NCBI GenBank assembly: GCA_964598225.1
Contig: CAZRBG010000017.1
Location: 22,095 to 86,094, forward strand
DNA from: SG8-4 sp964598225
Lineage (GTDB): Bacteria; Planctomycetota; Phycisphaerae; Sedimentisphaerales; Anaerobacaceae
Reading direction: 5' to 3'
Length of the DNA stretch: 64,000 bases
In this document: positions 36,451 to 44,806 of the stretch, one piece after another
How positions within the stretch are numbered: position 1 is the first letter of the stretch
Layout of the letters: every line of letters starts with the position of its first letter
Notes under the pieces: generated by a model
Told to the model about the DNA's origin: nothing
Database searches by the model: none
Seen by the model: only the letters and a program-made list of their open reading frames with translations
Translations under genes and position numbers: made by a program

Positions 36451-38421
36451 ATGTTTAGGAAAATCCTCTGTGTAAGCGTTTTGTTCAGCGTTCAGCTTAC
36501 TTGGGCTCAAAAGCTTGCCCCGAGCTTGTCGAGCGGGAGCGATTATTTCAGCGCCTCATACGGCGAGCTGTTGCCCGAATCGAGCGAGCGGGTCGGCCTG
36601 TGGTGGTGCTCGTCCGGGTGGAAGATCAGCCGGGACAGGCCGCTGCCGGAGTCCGCCTCCGGCGGACGGGCGGTCGAGATACGCACCGCTCGCAACGAGG
36701 CCGAGGCGGCACAGTTGGTGATTCGGCCAACGGTTGCATTGGAAGGTTTGACCGCTTATTCCGGAACGCTCAAGGGTCCCGACGGCGCGAAGATAGCCGT
36801 CGGGAATATCGATGTGCTCGAGGTCAGGTACGTCAACGTCGAGCTTCCGACCGACAAGAGTTCTGTCGCCGGGCCCTGGCCCGATCCGCTGCCGCCGATC
36901 AGAGACGGCATAGACCTGGAGGCGAACAAAAATCAGCCGCTCTGGATTCGCGTCAAGGCGCCCCGCGACATCCCGGCGGGAATCTATACGGGGCGGATAT
37001 ACCTCCACGCGCGGAATTACCGTGCCGACGTGGCGCTGCGCGTCGAGGTCTACGATTTCGATATGCCCGACAAGATGACCTGCACGACTGCGTTCGGATT
37101 TTCGCCTCGCAACGTGTTCAAGTACCATAAGCTGACCACCAAGGCACAGTCCTCGGGACTCCTGTCGGAGAAGCGCCGGGTGCTCGATCTGTACTGGGCC
37201 AATCTCGGCGCTCATCATATATCGCCGTACGATCCTGCGCCGCTGGACGATCTGAAGGTGACCTGGCCCGAAATCACTCGTGGCGAGGGCGTCTCGCCCT
37301 TGTCTCGGTCCGACCGAGGCCGGGACGGCCTCGGGACACAAGGGCGAGACGCCCTCGCTACGGACACCGACACGATCAAACCGTGGGAGATCGTGCCGAA
37401 GTTCGACTGGACGGCGTGGGACGCGGCTATGGCGCGTGGGATCGATCATTACAACTTCAACTCCTTCCGCCTGAGAATACCCGGCATGGGAGGCGGGACT
37501 TTCCACTCGCGGCGAGAACCCGAGCTGCTGGGCTTCAGTGAAGATACGCCGGAGTATAAGGCAGCGTTCACCACCTACTGCCGTGCGATGCAGGAGCATC
37601 TGCGCGAAAAGGGGTGGCTCGATGAGGCCTTCGTCTACTGGTTCGACGAGCCGGCGCCGAAGGACTACGACTTTGTCATGAACGGCTTTAAGAAGCTCAA
37701 AGACGCCGCTCCGGATATCACCCGAATGTTGACCGAGCAGGTCGAGCCCGAGCTTATCGGCGGGCCGGATATATGGTGCTCGGTCTCGAACCGGTTCGAC
37801 GAAGAAGCGGCCAGGGAGCGACGCGAGCACGGCGAGAAATTCTGGTGGTACGTCTGCACGGGTCCCAAGGCACCGTACTGCACTCTGTTCATCGATCATC
37901 CGGCCACTGAGCTGCGCGTATGGCTGTGGCAGACGTGGCAGCGAAAGATCGACGGGATACTCGTCTGGCAGAGCAACTACTGGACGAGCCCCACGGCTTA
38001 TCCGGATCCCGATCGCCCGCAGAATCCTTACGAAGATCCGATGGGCTGGCGGACCGGCTACAGCACGCCCAAAGGCGCCAAGAGACCCTGGGGCAACGGC
38101 GACGGGCGCTTTATCTATCCGCCGGCAGCCGCGGCCGATGCGCATCCGGCGGAGCCGGTGATCGACGGGCCCGTCGACAGCATCCGCTGGGAGATGCTGC
38201 GCGACGGCATCGAAGACTACGAGTACATGGTCATCCTCGAAACATTGCTGATGCTAAGTGAGGATTTACTCAACGCGGAACAACTGCGGGAGTATACGGC
38301 GCTGCTTGATGTACCCGCTGACGTAACGAGCGACATGACCACCTTCACCAAAGACCCGGCGCCCATCGAGAAACGCCGAGACGAAGTGGCCCGGGCGATT
38401 GTCTCACTGATGAAACTGTGA
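36451..38421 (+). CDS. Exported DUF4091 glycoside-hydrolase-like protein
   Basis: About 656 residues from the ATG at 36451, which follows AAAGGTGG and gives a signal peptide (FRKILCVSVLFSVQLTWAQ). N-terminal beta-sandwich (VEIRTARNEAEAAQLVIRP; VKAPRDIPAGIYTGRIYL) and a C-terminal DUF4091-type catalytic barrel: WLDEAFVYWFDEPAPKDYDF, with acidic residues suited to catalysis, WQRKIDGILVWQSNYW, and the closing WEMLRDGIEDYEYM. Two foreign-looking insertions are in frame: an ACPE-type repeat right after the signal peptide (36511-36538) and an inverted pair of the GGGCGAGACGCCC repeat at 37280-37361. Confidence 0.85.
   Translation: MFRKILCVSVLFSVQLTWAQKLAPSLSSGSDYFSASYGELLPESSERVGLWWCSSGWKISRDRPLPESASGGRAVEIRTARNEAEAAQLVIRPTVALEGLTAYSGTLKGPDGAKIAVGNIDVLEVRYVNVELPTDKSSVAGPWPDPLPPIRDGIDLEANKNQPLWIRVKAPRDIPAGIYTGRIYLHARNYRADVALRVEVYDFDMPDKMTCTTAFGFSPRNVFKYHKLTTKAQSSGLLSEKRRVLDLYWANLGAHHISPYDPAPLDDLKVTWPEITRGEGVSPLSRSDRGRDGLGTQGRDALATDTDTIKPWEIVPKFDWTAWDAAMARGIDHYNFNSFRLRIPGMGGGTFHSRREPELLGFSEDTPEYKAAFTTYCRAMQEHLREKGWLDEAFVYWFDEPAPKDYDFVMNGFKKLKDAAPDITRMLTEQVEPELIGGPDIWCSVSNRFDEEAARERREHGEKFWWYVCTGPKAPYCTLFIDHPATELRVWLWQTWQRKIDGILVWQSNYWTSPTAYPDPDRPQNPYEDPMGWRTGYSTPKGAKRPWGNGDGRFIYPPAAAADAHPAEPVIDGPVDSIRWEMLRDGIEDYEYMVILETLLMLSEDLLNAEQLREYTALLDVPADVTSDMTTFTKDPAPIEKRRDEVARAIVSLMKL
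37280..37361. repeat. Inverted repeat pair inserted in DUF4091 gene
   Basis: A 24-base unit at 37280-37303 (GTGGCGAGGGCGTCTCGCCC...) is inverted at 37338-37361 with one mismatch; the intervening 34 bases contain another stem (CCGAGGCCGGGACGGCCTCGG). The unit equals the repeat at 14757-14780. The reading frame runs through it without a stop, adding about 27 residues. Confidence 0.85.
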
Positions 38422-38467
38422 ACAAAGTCAATCGGGATGAGACTCTCAACCAGCGATATTTACGCCG

Positions 38468-40045
38468 TCATTCCGAGCCATTTGGCCGTTTCATCGCCCA
38501 GAACACCGCGTTGATCAACAATCGGCGGAAATCCTCGTTCTCGAAGTCGTTCCGGTGGCCGAGTGACGTGTAGAAGATGCGAGACTTGCCGCACTCGTTG
38601 GTCCAGGCGACCGGTTCGGGTTCTTTGTCCGGGATTGAGCCTGTCAGCAGTTGCTTTGTCTCCTTGCCCAGCGGGCGTACCTTGTACAACGAACCCTTGC
38701 TCGTAAATGGCAGCGCGACACCTTTGAGTATCGGATGCTCTCGCGCTGCGTCGGCGAGCGTGACAGTACAGGTCGGCCCGCCGCCGTGATGGCCGTGATA
38801 GTTTCCTCCGAGAACGGTCGGGTCGAGATCCGGCCACTCGCTGTAGCCTTCCGGCGCGTTGCCGCGGGTGTCGAAGGCATGGCTGGCCGTGCGCAGCCCT
38901 ATCAGGGGCCTGCCGCCGTTCAAGTAGTCGCGAAAGCGTTTCATGTCGGCATCCGGCAGGGCCCTGCGCCTCGCGAACAGGACCACCAGGTCAGCATCGC
39001 TCACCGCGTACATATCGGGGATGTAGTTGCGGTCTTGGCCTCGTTTATTGGTGCTGCCCTGCAGGACTTCGCAGCACAGCCCGTATTTCATCTCCAATTC
39101 GTGTGCGAAGGCGGGCAGCGACTCGGCGGCGCCGTATTCGCTCTCTGCCGAGAGAAAGACAACGCGCGGGCGACGATCGTTCTTGAAAATGAATTGCGAC
39201 TTGCCCGTTATTGCACTCGATGTCACCGTGGGACAGACGAATTTCTCCACATGCTCGACGACCAGGTCCGTGCCGGTGAAGTGGCTGACAACCGGATCCA
39301 TTCGGGAATTGTACATCGTGTCGGTCAGGTCCCGCATCAGCACGACGTTCTTGCCGTACCGCGCCATGTTGCGAAGGCCGAAAGGTCTGCCGAGCACGCA
39401 CATATTGGTGTGCACGCCCATGATGATAACGTTGTCGATGCCGCGATGTTCGAGCAGGTTCCATATCTCGACGCCCGAATCGCTGATCGCGTCCTTGTCG
39501 TCGATCTCGATAGTGTCGATTTGCTTACGCCACGGACTGCCCTGCTGACATTTGGGACGGCAGTCGCAGCCGCCGTCAGAGTGATCGATTGGATATCCGG
39601 CGGCCTTCTCCTCAGCATCGATCCATTTACACCATTTGGCAATGTCTTTTGGCAGGTCTCGCGCCTTCGGTGCGCTCCGGGCGACCTCGCGCGCCGGATG
39701 GTCCTCATAAGAATCCATCGTGCCGCTGGGAGCGTGTATTACCAGCATCCCCATGTCGCGCGCTTTGGACGCGACCTCATTGATTCGCGGTGCAAGCTCG
39801 GCGCAGCGACGGGTCGCCCCCTTGCACCAGTGTTGGTCCCAGACGTCGCAGATGATTATAGCGGTTTCATCGGCAGGCCAGGAAAACTTTTTGCTGACGA
39901 CTCGGTACTCGCCGGCAGCGCCGGCTATTTGTTCCCGGCTGCGTGCGTCGAACTTCAGTTCTTCGGCACGGGCCTGTAGGGAAACAAACGCTAACAGAAA
40001 CACTATACTCAGCGTTTTGAATCTACCATTGCACATGTGTGTCAC
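38468..40045 (-). CDS. Exported isochorismatase-like/ThuA-like fusion protein
   Basis: 525 residues. Signal peptide (FKTLSIVFLLAFVSLQARA), then a cysteine-hydrolase (isochorismatase-like) domain at about 50-290: ETAIIICDVWDQHWC, where the catalytic Asp is D67-like, and HRGIDNVIIMGVHTNMCVLGRPF, where Cys is the nucleophile. The C-terminal half (about 295-520) is ThuA-like: PRVVFLSAESEYGAAESLPAF, YLNGGRPLIGLRTASHAF, GGNYHGHHGGGP, RIFYTSLGHRNDFENEDFRRLL. ThuA domains are linked to trehalose/oligosaccharide use, and here two amide-hydrolase-type folds are joined. The substrate is unknown. Confidence 0.85.
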   Translation of the reverse strand: MTHMCNGRFKTLSIVFLLAFVSLQARAEELKFDARSREQIAGAAGEYRVVSKKFSWPADETAIIICDVWDQHWCKGATRRCAELAPRINEVASKARDMGMLVIHAPSGTMDSYEDHPAREVARSAPKARDLPKDIAKWCKWIDAEEKAAGYPIDHSDGGCDCRPKCQQGSPWRKQIDTIEIDDKDAISDSGVEIWNLLEHRGIDNVIIMGVHTNMCVLGRPFGLRNMARYGKNVVLMRDLTDTMYNSRMDPVVSHFTGTDLVVEHVEKFVCPTVTSSAITGKSQFIFKNDRRPRVVFLSAESEYGAAESLPAFAHELEMKYGLCCEVLQGSTNKRGQDRNYIPDMYAVSDADLVVLFARRRALPDADMKRFRDYLNGGRPLIGLRTASHAFDTRGNAPEGYSEWPDLDPTVLGGNYHGHHGGGPTCTVTLADAAREHPILKGVALPFTSKGSLYKVRPLGKETKQLLTGSIPDKEPEPVAWTNECGKSRIFYTSLGHRNDFENEDFRRLLINAVFWAMKRPNGSE

Positions 40046-40070
40046 CTCCGAACAGATATCAATTCAACTG

Positions 40071-40844
40071 CTACAGCAGAGCAAGCCAGCCACCGTCGAC
40101 GTATATAATTTGCCCCGTGATGAATTCGCCCGCCTTCGAGGCAAGGAGCACGGCTGTGCCCGCGAGATCGTCCGGCTGTCCCCATCTTGCGAGCGGCGTC
40201 TTTGCGAGCACCCACTTGTCGAACTCTTGGTCGGTCCAAAGCGGCTCGGTCAGCTCGGTGGCGATGTAACCCGGTCCGATCGCATTTACGTTTATCTTGT
40301 ACTTGGCCCACTCGATGGCGAGCGTCTTGGTCAGCATGAGAAGGCCGCCTTTGCTGCTGGCATAAGCGGCGGTTGTGGGCCGTGCGCTGTGGCAGGTCAG
40401 TGAGCCGATGTTGATTATTCTGCCCGCCCTGCCGGCGTCCGCACAATGCCTGCAAAACGCCTGAGACATCAAGAAAGCGGAAGTCAGGTTGACCTCGATC
40501 ACTTTGTTCCAGGTCATCAGGTCAACTTCGACGGCCTTGCCGCGAATAGTCGTGCCGGCGCAATTAACAAGGATGTCAATGCCATCAGTACAATCAATCA
40601 CGCTATCGAAAAATTCTTCTATCGCGGCAGAATCGGCGAGATCGCACGGAAAATGCCACACCTTTTTTCCGGTTTCTGCTTGAATTTCTTTTGCGGCTGC
40701 TTCGAGCGGCTCTTTTGTACGAGCGACAATCGCGATTTCCGCTCCATGCTCTGCCAGGCCCTTTGCGATTGCCAGGCCTATTCCCCTGCTGCCGCCTGTG
40801 ACCAGTGCGGTCTTTCCTGATAAGTCAAAAAGTCTACTTTCCAT
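40071..40844 (-). CDS. SDR-family dehydrogenase, gluconate 5-dehydrogenase-like
   Basis: 257 residues of classical SDR. NAD(P) motif KTALVTGGSRGIGLAIAKGL, NCAGTT, catalytic Ser in NIGSLTCHSARPTTAAYASSKGG with Tyr-x3-Lys (YASSK), and C-terminal ITGQIIYVDGGWLA. The overall look is of gluconate 5-dehydrogenase / KduD-type enzymes of hexonate metabolism, but substrate cannot be fixed from sequence. It is directly upstream of the isochorismatase-ThuA gene, 25 bp apart, in one operon. Confidence 0.88.
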   Translation of the reverse strand: MESRLFDLSGKTALVTGGSRGIGLAIAKGLAEHGAEIAIVARTKEPLEAAAKEIQAETGKKVWHFPCDLADSAAIEEFFDSVIDCTDGIDILVNCAGTTIRGKAVEVDLMTWNKVIEVNLTSAFLMSQAFCRHCADAGRAGRIINIGSLTCHSARPTTAAYASSKGGLLMLTKTLAIEWAKYKINVNAIGPGYIATELTEPLWTDQEFDKWVLAKTPLARWGQPDDLAGTAVLLASKAGEFITGQIIYVDGGWLALL

Positions 40845-40859
40845 ATTTTTTCATGATAC

Positions 40860-41650
40860 AAAGTTGCTGCCGAATAGCAAGTCGCAAGTCTATAAAGGTC
40901 ACATGTTATAAGAGGTCAAGTCTTGACAAAACAAGCCTCTAACTATATTAACTCTGAGACCTATGGCCACATTGACGGGCCACAAGAAAACTCCCCACAT
41001 TAACATGGGTCGCCGTAAAAAAAGCCAGATTCCAGAAATACAGAATCTGGCTTCGGAGGAGGGTGATGAAAAGCTGATAATTACAGGCTCGCCGAACTCC
41101 TTTTCAATCTGTTATTAATCATCCTTAATTAATAGATCGTGCAGACGACTGAAGTTTCTTTAAGAAAAATTGTATTTTCAAGTACAAATATAAACTTTTT
41201 TCCCGGACGATCAAGGATTTTCTATGAAAATTCCAAATTATTTCTGATTCCTTTTTCTAAACCGCCGGATCGTACCTAAACTTCAGGATTGCATACGCAT
41301 TATAGATACAAATTGTTCACAAAGTTTTAACGAACAGGTTGTTATGTTTAGGATTGCTGCAGGGACCGCCGCCCAGGTTCCCGCCCACTAAGGCAACCTC
41401 GCCGAGCATAACATAAAAGCCTTCACTGCATACAGTGCCGAGGTAAAATACCCCGACACACCCGACAGCTACCAAATGAAACCCGGCGAGCACGAAAAAC
41501 TCCCAACCCTTCTCAAAAAATCATAAAGCAACTCTTAGACACAGATTTCTGTAGTTTACACAGAAGATAGAAAACCACGAATTAACACGAATAAAACACG
41601 AAATAAAAACCGCGGATTCCGCGGATGAAGCGGGATAGAAAGTCAGCTGA
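40860..41650. other. 790-bp region without an intact gene
   Basis: AT-rich stretch upstream of the SDR gene. It contains a minus-strand terminator (41017-41052), a 13-codon minus-strand frame at 41081-41122 (MINNRLKRSSASL) with weak translation signals, and a short plus-strand frame at 41392-41526 (KYPDTPDSYQMKPGEHEK) that reads like the 3' end of a lost gene but has no start. No tRNA seen. Confidence 0.45.
41017..41052 (-). terminator. Rho-independent terminator, minus strand
   Basis: AGCCAGATTC (41023-41032) pairs with GAATCTGGCT (41043-41052) around a 10-base loop; on the minus strand the stem is followed by seven Ts. No annotated minus-strand gene lies directly upstream of it, so it should end an unrecognised transcript. 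Confidence 0.75.
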
Positions 41651-41700
41651 CTTACTTCTTGGTGCGGCTGGTGAGTTCCCCAAGGATGAAAATAAATTGG

Positions 41701-42060
41701 TATCGTCCCAAAGTTTGGGGATATCTTATATGAATTCTCAATAAAAAGGTCTTATATTCTTCGCTGACAGGTAATGGATGCTCAATAGCAATGGTTGCCA
41801 GGGAATCGTCCGACAGAAGTGGATTTGTCGCATTACAGGCTCCAGCATAATCATAAACTTGTCCTCGAACTTTATCGGGGATGCACGGCAACAAACAAGT
41901 TGCCGTCCACATGCTGTATGCCGCCTTGGTGGCGCTCGGGTCACTTCCCAGCGTTGCCCTATCCTCCACCAGGGCACTGCTCATGATACCACGATATGCT
42001 GGAGCCTGTAATGCGATAAATCCATAAAACCTGTTTCGCCCCCAACCTTTGGGACGATAA
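41701..42060 (-). mobile_element. MITE-like palindromic element with long loop (copy C)
   Basis: 360 bp with inverted ends TATCGTCCCAAAGTTTGGGG (41701-41720) and CCCCCAACCTTTGGGACGATAA (42039-42060). The 28-bp inner arms (41821-41848 and 41996-42023; GGATTTGTCGCATTACAGG...) match at 27 of 28 positions and enclose a 147-base loop. Read on the minus strand it is collinear with copy D at 55791-56017; the last 80 bases are nearly identical. A 157-codon frame (41652-42125) runs through the element but is explained by the repeat, not by a gene. Confidence 0.8.
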
Positions 42061-42260
42061 TAAAAAATTGAAAAAAAACGCCAGCTATAGCATCTCCCAA
42101 TTCCCACAAAAAAATTATCGTACACCTCGAACCTAAACGTTTAACTACTTAAATAGAAAGAAGTTCCGCTTCGGAAAAAAGGTTGTACAATATAGTGGCA
42201 TATACATATTGCATTTGTATAATATCCTGAAATAACGACAAACTCAGTGAAAGGATTCTA

Positions 42261-43412
42261 ATGACACCATCGAAAGACACAAACGTAACAGGCGTTGGCG
42301 AGAGATTGCGAGTAGCCCGCGAAGGTGCGGGTCTCTCTACTCGTGGCGCGGCGGAGAAATTGAAAATGCATGGAATTTCGATCTCTCATGGGACGCTGGC
42401 AAATTATGAGCGAGGTCTCACGCACCCATCTGAAGGAATCCTCAGTGTCTTATCACATACGTACAACCGCTCAATCGAGTGGCTTCGCGGAAATGGGTAC
42501 CTTCTTGAGGGAATTCGATATCGTGCTTTGAAGTCTGTAACGGTTCGTGACAAGAGCCAGTACTCGACTGAGGCTGCCGCATGGCTTGGCCTCTATCTAT
42601 ATCTGGAGTCGATTCTGGACAAACCGTTGCAATCAGCCACAACGATTCCACCATGTGATCGGAGTATTGGTGGCAAAGAGCTCGCTAAGAAGATCAGGAA
42701 AGTACGCGAGTTGGGTGATCGCCATCCCCTTCCAAGTGCAATACGCTTGCTTGAGGACTTTGGCATACGTGTCACTATAGTTAAGACAGAAGCTCGTATC
42801 GATGCGTTCGCCGCACGATTTGGTGGTGCCCGCGTGATCGTATTGAATTCTAATCTCTCCGCGGATCGTATGCGCCTTACTTCGCTGCATGAACTCGCGC
42901 ACCATTTGTATGAAGATTGTCTTACCGGGGCGTCATTGACCCATGATGAAATCGAAAAACGGGCTTTCGAGTTTGCATCGCACGTTTTAATCCCAAGCAA
43001 TATCCTCAAGGAGGCTTTTGCTTATAAGAGCATGGTTCGTCTCGTAGAGTATAAGCAGCTATACGGCATATCACTCGCAGCGATGGTCTACAGAGGAAGA
43101 AAAGAACGCCTTATAACGCAAAGAACATATCAGAAAATTTGGAAGCAGTTTGGCCGCTTGGGATTTAGAAAGGATGAACCGGGACGTGTTTCACCTGACC
43201 GTCCCGTTCGACTCGAATCACTCATTGATTTCGCCACAACATATGGAAAGATGACTTTCAGCGATATCGCAAGCCGTCTTCGCATCAAAGAAAGCACAGT
43301 CAAACATCGAGTTGTCGAGGCTGTTGGTGGGACTACGCGTGGAGCACATCGTCCGTCAGCTCCGAATGTGGTGAACTTTGAAACATACAAGGACGGGCGC
43401 GATTTGATTTAA
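42261..43412 (+). CDS. XRE-type HTH plus ImmA/IrrE metallopeptidase plus C-terminal HTH
   Basis: 383 residues. N-terminal XRE helix-turn-helix (about 10-75: GERLRVAREGAGLSTRGAAEKL, HGTLANYERGLTHPS), an ImmA/IrrE zinc peptidase domain (about 150-290) with the HEXXH motif His210-Glu-Leu-Ala-His214 and a downstream acidic helix (EKRAFEFASHVLIP), and a C-terminal sigma-like HTH (about 325-365: MTFSDIASRLRIKESTVKHRV). Such proteins usually relieve repression by cleaving a partner on a signal, for example in mobile elements, stress or toxin-antitoxin control. The gene is 14 bp before an unknown partner and has lower GC than its flanks, which suggests transfer. Confidence 0.85.
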   Translation: MTPSKDTNVTGVGERLRVAREGAGLSTRGAAEKLKMHGISISHGTLANYERGLTHPSEGILSVLSHTYNRSIEWLRGNGYLLEGIRYRALKSVTVRDKSQYSTEAAAWLGLYLYLESILDKPLQSATTIPPCDRSIGGKELAKKIRKVRELGDRHPLPSAIRLLEDFGIRVTIVKTEARIDAFAARFGGARVIVLNSNLSADRMRLTSLHELAHHLYEDCLTGASLTHDEIEKRAFEFASHVLIPSNILKEAFAYKSMVRLVEYKQLYGISLAAMVYRGRKERLITQRTYQKIWKQFGRLGFRKDEPGRVSPDRPVRLESLIDFATTYGKMTFSDIASRLRIKESTVKHRVVEAVGGTTRGAHRPSAPNVVNFETYKDGRDLI

Positions 43413-43425
43413 GGAGAATAGCAAA

Positions 43426-43950
43426 ATGAAAAAGAAACGGACATTCATTGAAGATCTATTAGATCCAGAAGTCGAGAAACCAATTCTGGAGCAGTTGTAT
43501 CTTGCGCACGGCGTGGCGACAGATCAGCTTCGTCGTGCTCCGGAAGTTCTCATGCAAATCACAGATTCATTCAATCATGTCACGGGGCGTGATATCAGCC
43601 ACGGGCGTCTTCTCCGGTACATGTTCAATCGGCGCAAGGCAGCAGATTGGCCTAAGCTGGGTACCAAAGCACGCAAGTTTGGATCAGTTCTCCACGAACT
43701 CACGCCAGCGCAGCTTGAACACCTTCGACAAGTTTACTTGGCACTGGACATCCCCTCCGATGAATTCCTGTTCAAAGTCGAACTGACAAGAGAGATTGAG
43801 CACAGATTCACGGGGCTATCTAAGATCAGAATTCCTGGCTACACCTTAGTGGCTGCTATTGTCGCGAAACGAAAACGTGGGCTTTGGATAAAGATAAGAG
43901 AAGAGGCTTTCGGTGACGTTGAACAACTCGCAGTGAAGAAGAGAAGCTGA
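43426..43950 (+). CDS. Unknown protein, partner of the XRE-ImmA gene
   Basis: 174 residues, basic, predicted mostly helical (PAQLEHLRQVYLALDIPSDEF; RLLRYMFNRRKAADWPKLG). A ribosome site (AAGGAG) precedes the ATG. I recognise no family. Its 14-bp spacing from the XRE-ImmA gene and shared base composition indicate co-expression; being a substrate, antitoxin or effector of that peptidase is a guess. Confidence 0.7.
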   Translation: MKKKRTFIEDLLDPEVEKPILEQLYLAHGVATDQLRRAPEVLMQITDSFNHVTGRDISHGRLLRYMFNRRKAADWPKLGTKARKFGSVLHELTPAQLEHLRQVYLALDIPSDEFLFKVELTREIEHRFTGLSKIRIPGYTLVAAIVAKRKRGLWIKIREEAFGDVEQLAVKKRS

Positions 43951-44091
43951 CTCTCACAGGGGCTTACCTCGCTGTTGATATCGTATTTCAAGAGTAGCAG
44001 TATGCTGTGAGCGACTGCCTTCTTTCTGTGTATTCCGTGCTCTCTCTGGCTTTCAAATCTCTATGAATCTGCGTCAACCTGCATTTGAGAG

Positions 44092-44478
44092 TCAGGCCTT
44101 TTTGTAGGGTGGTTTGATGCCCTTCAGCATTGGGTAGTGTCTCGTGTTGAGAGTCTTCAACTCGGCGTTTTCTGCTTTGGCGGTAGCCGCCAAGATGGCG
44201 TCTGCGAGACCTGGGCCGTGTGACTTGCCGTAATCGCGTTTGTAAAGGCCTGCGGCTTTGGCAATCCCGGCGCTGACGGGGACGACGCGGAAAAGGGAGA
44301 TGAAATTTTCCAGGGCTGTCTCTTCGGCATCTCCTTTGACTCCGGCGTACAACTCGGCAACGACGATTGATGACAGGATAATCCGAGAGCTGTGAGCATT
44401 TATGAATGCCACTGCTTTGTTATGCCCTCGAAAAAAATCTACAAGAACGTCTGTGTCGAGAAGGACTAAATTCGCCAT
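44092..44478 (-). CDS. vapC: VapC-type PIN-domain toxin
   Basis: 128 residues. PIN ribonuclease with conserved acids: LLDTDVLVDFFRG (Asp8/Asp10 region), VVAELYAGV (Glu), GLADAILAATA (Asp) and TLNTRHYPM at the end. It degrades RNA unless bound by the antitoxin. It follows the antitoxin by three bases on the minus strand. Confidence 0.93.
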   Translation of the reverse strand: MANLVLLDTDVLVDFFRGHNKAVAFINAHSSRIILSSIVVAELYAGVKGDAEETALENFISLFRVVPVSAGIAKAAGLYKRDYGKSHGPGLADAILAATAKAENAELKTLNTRHYPMLKGIKPPYKKA

Positions 44479-44481
44479 GGT

Positions 44482-44715
44482 TTAGTTCCTGTCCCACTCG
44501 GTCCGTATCTTGCTGAAGTCAGGCAGGTCCGTGCGATCCTTCCAGATGCCGGCGGTCTGCTGCAATACGTCCTGACGACGATTGGAACCCGCCTGATCGA
44601 TAAGCTGATCGATGGCTTCCCTGATGAGATCGCTTTGTTTCTTGCCTTCGGCTTTGGCGATTGCGGCTAATTCTTCGCGCTGGCTCTCGGTCAGATATAT
44701 CTGCGTTCGCACCAT
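44482..44715 (-). CDS. vapB: Ribbon-helix-helix antitoxin (VapB-like)
   Basis: 77 residues. The CopG/RHH fold is at the N-terminus (RTQIYLTESQREELAAIAKAEGKKQSDLIREAIDQLID), with a disordered C-terminal tail (GIWKDRTDLPDFSKIR) expected to wrap the toxin. It binds its own promoter dyad and neutralises VapC. Confidence 0.9.
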   Translation of the reverse strand: MVRTQIYLTESQREELAAIAKAEGKKQSDLIREAIDQLIDQAGSNRRQDVLQQTAGIWKDRTDLPDFSKIRTEWDRN

Positions 44716-44731
44716 GCTATTACTCCCATAC

Positions 44732-44772
44732 TGTATACACCTGTATTATACATCGTCATTTTGCTGTGTCAA
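44732..44772 (-). promoter_or_regulatory. vapBC promoter and operator
   Basis: Minus-strand TTGACA (44772-44767), 16-base spacer, TATAAT (44750-44745): both consensus hexamers are perfect. A dyad TGTATA-9-TATACA (44732-44752) overlaps the -10 element, the usual arrangement for RHH-antitoxin autorepression. Confidence 0.8.
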
Positions 44773-44806
44773 GATTAGGTAGTACGATACGTAGCACCAT
44801 ACCGTA

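Noticed and set aside
36556..38145. 529-codon minus-strand frame opposite the DUF4091 gene
   Set aside because: High-GC shadow of a gene supported by a signal peptide, ribosome site and conserved motifs.
41652..42125. A 157-codon minus-strand frame (LPVSEEYKTFLLRIHIRYPQ)
   Set aside because: It runs through the MITE-like copy C, and a similar frame in copy D is broken in the middle. The frame is explained by the repeat's sequence; no protein family or ribosome site supports it.
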